Source of the DNA: Rhabditoides inermis
Taxonomy: Eukaryota; Nematoda; Chromadorea; Rhabditida; Rhabditidae
Length of the DNA: 64,000 nt
NCBI GenBank assembly: GCA_963966185.1
Contig: CAWZYM010000217.1
Location: 906,501 to 970,500, forward strand
Reading direction: 5' to 3'
The notes under the pieces were generated by a model. It worked only from the letters and a program-made list of their open reading frames with translations, had not been told where the DNA came from and did no database searches. A program made the translations under genes and the position numbers. Positions within the stretch are counted from its first letter, which is position 1; each line of letters opens with the position of its first letter. This document shows positions 58,831-64,000 of this stretch, in pieces.

Positions 58831-60285
58831 TCAACCACACTCACTGACGGGGTGGTCTGAATCAATACGAGGGTCGGTAGCCCTGGCTTGATGACGCTGC
58901 TCGTTCATCACGCGCATCGCACGACGTTCCTCCTGCAACGTGTCCAGTACGTATGGTGAATACAGGAATACTTGCCACTCACCAGCGAATAGTTGTGGTC
59001 TTCGGGGTGCATAATCCGAGTTTTGCCAGCGTTCTTGCTGGAAGTGGACACAGGAGGTGCGGCACTCGCAGATGACGGCATCGGAACCGCACTGATGTGA
59101 TCTGTCGGCGCTGAGAAAATGCATTTTTAATATGTTTTAATACAACACAACTTACGTGCTCGACTATCGTCGTTCTGATATCCGTATCCACTGGGCCCTC
59201 CCGCATTCGCTCCGTAAACTGGCATGTTCCTGTTGGTAGCCCGCACCATTCGCTCCATTGTACGAATTCGCCGACTAAAATTTAGTTGCGAAAACAGAAT
59301 AAACACGATTGTTTTACTAACCATGTTATGTGCGTAAGGCATGGGTGCTTCCTTGACAGGCGCTGGAGCGTGAGAAGGCGCAGGTGGTCCTCCGCCGTAT
59401 CCTCCATGGGGTGGTAGCCACCTGGACCGGATGACGGTGGGCCTCCATACGGAGGCTGTTGCGGTGGTCCGCCGGAAGGACGAGGAGGGAACATACCAGG
59501 CGGCATCGGTGGCATTCCTCCCGGTCCTCCCATGAACGGGGGAGGCATAGCGGGACGTCCGCCAGGACCGGGCGGCATCGGGCCGGGAGGCATTGGGGGG
59601 CACTGAATGATGTATGATTACATAGTTCTGATTATAGTTTTTCATTAACAACATGTACTCACTTCCACCAAATGCGGCATTCCAGGAAAACCACCAGGCG
59701 GGAACGGAGGAAAGCCACCAGGCACGGGGATAGACGACGGCGTAGGAATGTCACTCATGCGAGGCATCTTTGATGCAGGCTCGTCCTCTGAAACATTACA
59801 ATAGATATCATGATAACTATGTATATAAAACTAACCAGGAATTTCCACGTGTCGCTCCATAAGGCATTCCCTGCATGCCGTAAATCTCGATTTCACAAGA
59901 ATCCCGTCCGGGAAGGGCTGAAGGAACCTTGTCGATCGTCTCTTTGTGAACCTTAAAAATAAAAATGGGATCATTGCTAAATTGTATTGATAATATATCA
60001 TATGATAGCAATACCTGCATGCAGTGGATAGCGAGACCCGGTCCGGAGAAAAGCTTCTTGTGGCACAAATGACACTTGAAGTGCTTCGCCTTCTGATGCT
60101 GCACTAGAATCTTGTCGTCATCAAATTCGCGGTTGCAGTACCTGAACGACAGGATCATAACGCTTCACACATTTTACAAAATATCATCTTTGAGAACTGG
60201 TAATTGCAATATCAATCGCCATATATTGTGATATTCCTACTCACCAGCACCACGGCTTCTCGACCTTCTTCTTTTTGCGACCCAT
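58831..60285 (-). CDS. ZNF207: ZNF207/BuGZ homologue, C2H2 zinc-finger microtubule and BUB3-binding protein
   Basis: The start [20 protein letters not shown] (60285; split after CW at the intron 60240) continues [40 protein letters not shown] and [12 protein letters not shown], nearly identical to human ZNF207 over two C2H2 fingers. EIYGMQGMP follows, then a Pro/Gly/Met-rich low-complexity region (59.3-59.75 kb) as in BuGZ, and [20 protein letters not shown], the conserved C-terminal block. BuGZ binds microtubules and BUB3 in mitosis and spliceosome factors in interphase. The GLEBS motif that binds BUB3 was not identified with confidence. Three frame breaks occur (59861-59862, 59409-59412 in a G run, and about 58855), all single base. 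Removing the last extends the frame to the donor at 58808. The 5' part of the gene faces the 60.3-62.3 kb spacer. Confidence 0.9.
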
Positions 60286-61487
60286 CTTGAACACTAGATC
60301 TGAAATAACACATTGAAACAACACTTCTTACAAACAACGAGCGAGGCAACTAAACATAACTAAACAACTAACATAACAAAACAAAATCGAAACCGAAATA
60401 GTGGGCGTAGCTAGCGTTCAAAATTATTAGCAATGCATGCACACTTGATTCCGCATATTTGTCACTTGGAATATGTATCATTTAACTGTTACATTGTTTG
60501 ATGGATATTATAAATTTTAAATCGAAAAATCGAAAAATACTTTGTTCTTGCAGCATTATAAAAATTTCTCAGAAGTTCCTTTCTTTTCTTTTTTTTCCCT
60601 TTTGAAATATCAAACGTAGGCAACGGACTATGAGCAACCGTATAAGAGAAGATCAGACAACTATAAACGAGGAAGAAATAGATTTTTCTAATTTTTTTTC
60701 GTCGATTTCGGCAATATGGTGAGCTCCAACTACGGCGACAGGATCCAAGTGACGAGGAGAGTATATTAGCTGGTTGAGCGGCGTTTCCAACATAGACAAT
60801 AGACAGAGAATGAGACTGACTGGAGAGGAAAATTTTCCGAATGGCAACCCTCTCTTATCATCGCCGTCTTCACTCTGTGAACATCTTGATCACATAATGC
60901 GAGTCCTGTTGTATTTGAATATGTAATGTCTTTTTTACTGTTTTCCGAAAACTTCATATTAGTGGGCGCTAGGCGCTTTCACCGCCGTTCACACTTTTCA
61001 AGTGATCATACACAATGAAACCAAACAATGTCGGTTGTTATTGGCATAGCCACCAAATAAAGCCGACTTCATTTTTATTGCTCAACGGTTCGTTCCGTCT
61101 GGCATGCGGAATGGGAAAATGATGTGTAAGAAAAAGATTGAATTGTGATTATCTACAGGTTGTGCATAGATTGACAGATGATAGATGATGGGTAGGGTGG
61201 TGATCTGATCTGTATCCGTACATCCCCGGAAACTGGGCTGTCCGTTGCACTTTCTCTGCTCCTCTCCGCTTACGCACTATCTCGTCACTCCCTCACCTTC
61301 CCAGTTCGAACTGAAATGAACCGTGTGGAAACTCGAATGAATGATGCACTAGCACCGTCTTCGTACCATTTTTTTTAAATTGAGTATCTCTTTCTTCATA
61401 TTCAGTTGATATTGTGACGGTTTGATAAGGTTGATCAAGGGACGCCCCCTTCTACTATCACTAACATTTCAGTGTGCGGCGTGTTTC

Positions 61488-61531
<44 letters not shown>

Positions 61532-62003
61532 CACAATATTAATCTCACTCCCTATTCCGTAGCGTGTTGTGATTGTGATCACTATCCACAATAATGTTAC
61601 AATGTACTCCACAACCTGCAAAAATCACATGCTCCCATTGTCATTATTCCTTCGAGTGTTTGATACGCAAGTACGCATAGTACTCGATTTCTCAGTGTCA
61701 CATATAAACTGTCTGCAGTCTAGACACTTTCAGTTTTTCTACACAAACCCCTCGCATGACCGACTTCTCTTCAGGTCTATATAAATAGAGAGAGTGGCTT
61801 CTCATTATACGCGATACCCGATCCACTGATCTGCTATCTGCTCTTCTTCGATTCCTTGAACTGATTCCAACTTTGAATTCCTTGGCATTTTTCTTCGCCT
61901 CTGTTCTTCGCGTCCTTCCATTCCTTCAGTTTTGTGTTTTCTTCCCGCATCGAATACTTATACGCCGAAAAATGATATTTTCGCGCATATTGTGCTTGTC
62001 ATG

Positions 62004-62057
<54 letters not shown>

Positions 62058-62279
62058 CCCCTCTGTCTGTCTCTCTCTCCCGCAGCCGCCGCTCTCTGAT
62101 TCCCTATCATTCGTCACCCGATCTGCGAACCGTCTGGCTTGTTTTCGATCCGCGTGGTGGTTTGGATCGGACTGCTTCCGTCTCCCCTTCTCCTACTCGG
62201 CTACTCCGCATTTCTCTGTCCGCCCGCGCGCTTCCTCGTGATGTGTGTTCGCGTCCCCTGCCCTACCAGTTGCTTGTAG
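60286..62279. other. intergenic between ZNF207 (minus) and the 62.3-kb gene (plus)
   Basis: About 2 kb. AT-rich in 60.4-60.7 kb. (CT)n tracts at 61492-61527 and 62008-62053. A TATA box at 61778. Open frames here have no recognisable domain. Confidence 0.45.
61778..61786 (+). promoter_or_regulatory. TATA box upstream of the 62.3-kb gene
   Basis: TATATAAAT followed by agagaga. It lies 494 bp before the predicted start codon, so a leader of about 460 bp, possibly spliced, is implied. Confidence 0.5.
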
Positions 62280-63230
62280 ATGTCGTGTCGGGACGACTCT
62301 ATGCGTGTCACCGTGCCGGTGCTGTCCGATCCGTGTGACCGCTCCGCCCCGCCCGCCCTCTTCCAATTCGCCCTCTCCGCTAAGGTCATCTACGACCAGG
62401 CACAGCGCCCGGCCTGCATACAGCTCAACCTGGTGAGTTCCTTCCATGTCATCTTCCGATCAGTCACCCTTTTGCCCCATCCACTCCGCGTCCCAATTTC
62501 CGTCCCGCGCTCGCTTCCTTTTCGATTCCCCCCATCTCATCTACGTATCCCCAGTCGTGAATGGATCGAAATACGGATCCGATCCGTTCAACTGATCACT
62601 GACCGACACACAATGAATTCTTACCGTAGCCATTGACAACACTTTCAGGGTGTCGAGGGATGGTCGTCTCCGAACCCGCCAGCACACCTCAACGACATCC
62701 CCATCAAGATCAACATTCCCTACGGCACTGACGTGGCGTTCGCGAGGTGAAACACACGCTGTCATCGCTCCTTCTCCCCTTCCCTCCATTCTCAGTGTCT
62801 CACTGCTCTCTTGCAGACCGGCTCGCGCGGACCGCCGCCCGTCCAGCTCTTCCCTGCCGGTGAACAGTCCGGTGCGGCACTTCCCCTCGCTCACCCCGCC
62901 CTCTCTGCCGCCGCCCCGCATGCCCCTCACCCCCGCGCAGGCGCTGTCCCTCGTGCAGATGTGCGGCGCCCCCACCCCCTCCACCTCCTCCCTGTCCAGC
63001 GCGCCCCTCTCCCTCCCGCCCCTGCCCGGGTTCACTCCCTCCCAGCTACTCGCCCAGCTACAGACACTACACAAGATGAAGGCAGAAGGTAAGGAAGGTA
63101 ACAGCATGGAATATTGTTTTACCCCACACTTTTCAGAATCCATTCCTACGACGGCATCCGAGCCGACCCAGTCGCCGCCCGTCGATTCCGCCATGTCGCC
63201 CTCCGTGCAGCCACCCGTCCGAACCACTCC

Positions 63231-63306
<76 letters not shown>

Positions 63307-63846
63307 GAGGGGGAGGGGGGAGAGAGAAAGAAAGACGGAACTATTAACTCCTCACGACTGCAGTTGTGTACGTAGCTATGCAGTGACGTCACCCCTGTTT
63401 TCCACAATCTCATTTCATTTCTCCCATAACCTATTCCCCGTATCACTTCCGTGTTCTTGCCACGTTCGCACTATCAGCCCTCGTTATCAGAAAACGGAAC
63501 AGGAAGTCGCAATGTGAAAATAGTCCATTACTGAGGCGCCACAAAACAGCGACATTCCTGGCTTGCAAAAAAAAAACCGCCATGTTATCTTTTAGTTTGA
63601 AAATGGATTCAAAGAATTGGGATCTTTCAGAGCCCCGTTGTTGACGTGATTCTATTGGAAGACGAGAAGAAAGATGTGAAGGAGGTGACAGAGCGACTCA
63701 GCTGCTCGCCCGAAGACAAGAAGGTAGGCGTGGCCTGAATGGGCGGAGCTTACCTAACACCGTCCAGCTCGAACTCGACGTGCTGCCCGGTCAGCTGCAC
63801 AAGCTCAAAGACAGCGTCGCGTTCATCAGAAGAAAAATACTGTGAG

Positions 63847-63926
<80 letters not shown>

Positions 63927-64000
63927 CCTCTCCTCCCTCTCACTCCCTCCTTGCAGCCAGCACTCTCTCTCCGCCGACAACCGGGAGCCGGCGCACATCT
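62280..64000 (+). CDS. unrecognised Pro/Ser-rich protein, 5' part
   Basis: The start is MSCRDDSMRVTVPVLSDPCD (62280), but an upstream start is possible. Exons: 62280-62432 (ending AKVIYDQAQRPACIQLNL), 62649-62747 (GVEGWSSPNPPAHLNDIPIK, INIPYGTDVAFA), 62817-63089 (Pro/Ser-rich, with MPLTPAQALSLVQMCGAP and GFTPSQLLAQLQTLHKMKAE), 63137-63231, 63632-63723 (SPVVDVILLEDEKKDVKEV, where VDVILLEDE looks like a SUMO-interacting motif), 63769-63840 (LPGQLHKLKDSVAFIRRKIL) and 63958 to beyond the window. All splice phases fit without shifts. The low-complexity composition and SIM-like motif suggest a nuclear regulator, but I cannot name the family. Confidence 0.65.
63235..63303. repeat. (GA)n microsatellite grown from a splice donor
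   Basis: The donor of the exon ending RTTP reads gtgagagagaga, so the GA repeat starts inside the splice signal itself. Confidence 0.95.
63848..63923. repeat. (CT)n microsatellite in a short intron
   Basis: Starts six bases after the donor gtgagtat and fills most of an intron of about 117 bp. Confidence 0.95.

Overview
The window is nuclear DNA from a nematode. Two genes belong to families known from nematodes: a cuticle collagen with the characteristic N-terminal membrane domain (38.3-39.8 kb) and a ground-like domain protein (36.6-37.2 kb). All genes are split by GT-AG introns, many of which are filled with (GA/CT)n microsatellite. The exact lineage cannot be fixed from the sequence. Coordinates of multi-exon genes are spans, with exons described in the text.

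Layout. 1-1.5 kb (+): 3' part of a PARN/PNLDC1-type deadenylase or piRNA trimmer with a C-terminal membrane anchor. 2.8-3.5 kb (+): exons of an unrecognised gene. 3.55-5.84 kb: a 171-bp satellite with a duplicated trimer, followed by the 3' end of a probable Penelope-like element. 7.1-10.6 kb (+): Integrator subunit 11, complete. 11.1-16.8 kb (+): an LRAT/NlpC-P60-type acyltransferase-like gene whose last intron contains a 995-bp Mutator-like element carrying reverse-transcriptase fragments. 18.7-19.2 kb: a hAT-like MITE. 20.1-25.1 kb (+): a neuropeptide-type GPCR. 25.8-29.5 and 29.6-32.6 kb (+): two tandem short TRPM-like channels. 32.6-36.0 kb (-): a MEKK-like pseudokinase fused to two membrane helices. 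36.6-37.2 kb (+) ground-like gene, 38.3-39.8 kb (+) collagen, 40.0-41.3 kb (+) chymotrypsin-fold protease. 42.8-49.2 kb (-): VPS8 of the CORVET complex. 49.8-53.7 kb (-): GDP-mannose pyrophosphorylase beta (GMPPB), with a Jockey/CR1-like retrotransposon exactly filling one intron. 55.3-57.0 kb (+): DNAJC25. 57.5-58.0 kb (+): a possible small secreted protein. 58.8-60.3 kb (-): ZNF207/BuGZ. 62.3-64.0 kb (+): 5' part of an unrecognised proline/serine-rich protein.

The neighbours do not form one pathway: housekeeping genes (INTS11, VPS8, GMPPB, DNAJC25, ZNF207) alternate with cuticle/surface and signalling genes. The two TRPM-like genes are clearly a local duplication, only 100 bp apart.

The most interesting points are the retrotransposon that seems to have become, or to supply, a GMPPB intron using its target-site duplication as splice donor, the MULE-like fold-back element with captured RT, the membrane-tethered pseudokinase, and the higher-order satellite. 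Single-base frameshifts recur in well-conserved genes (at least eight sites), so the underlying sequence probably holds uncorrected indels, and apparent pseudogene lesions should be read with that in mind.
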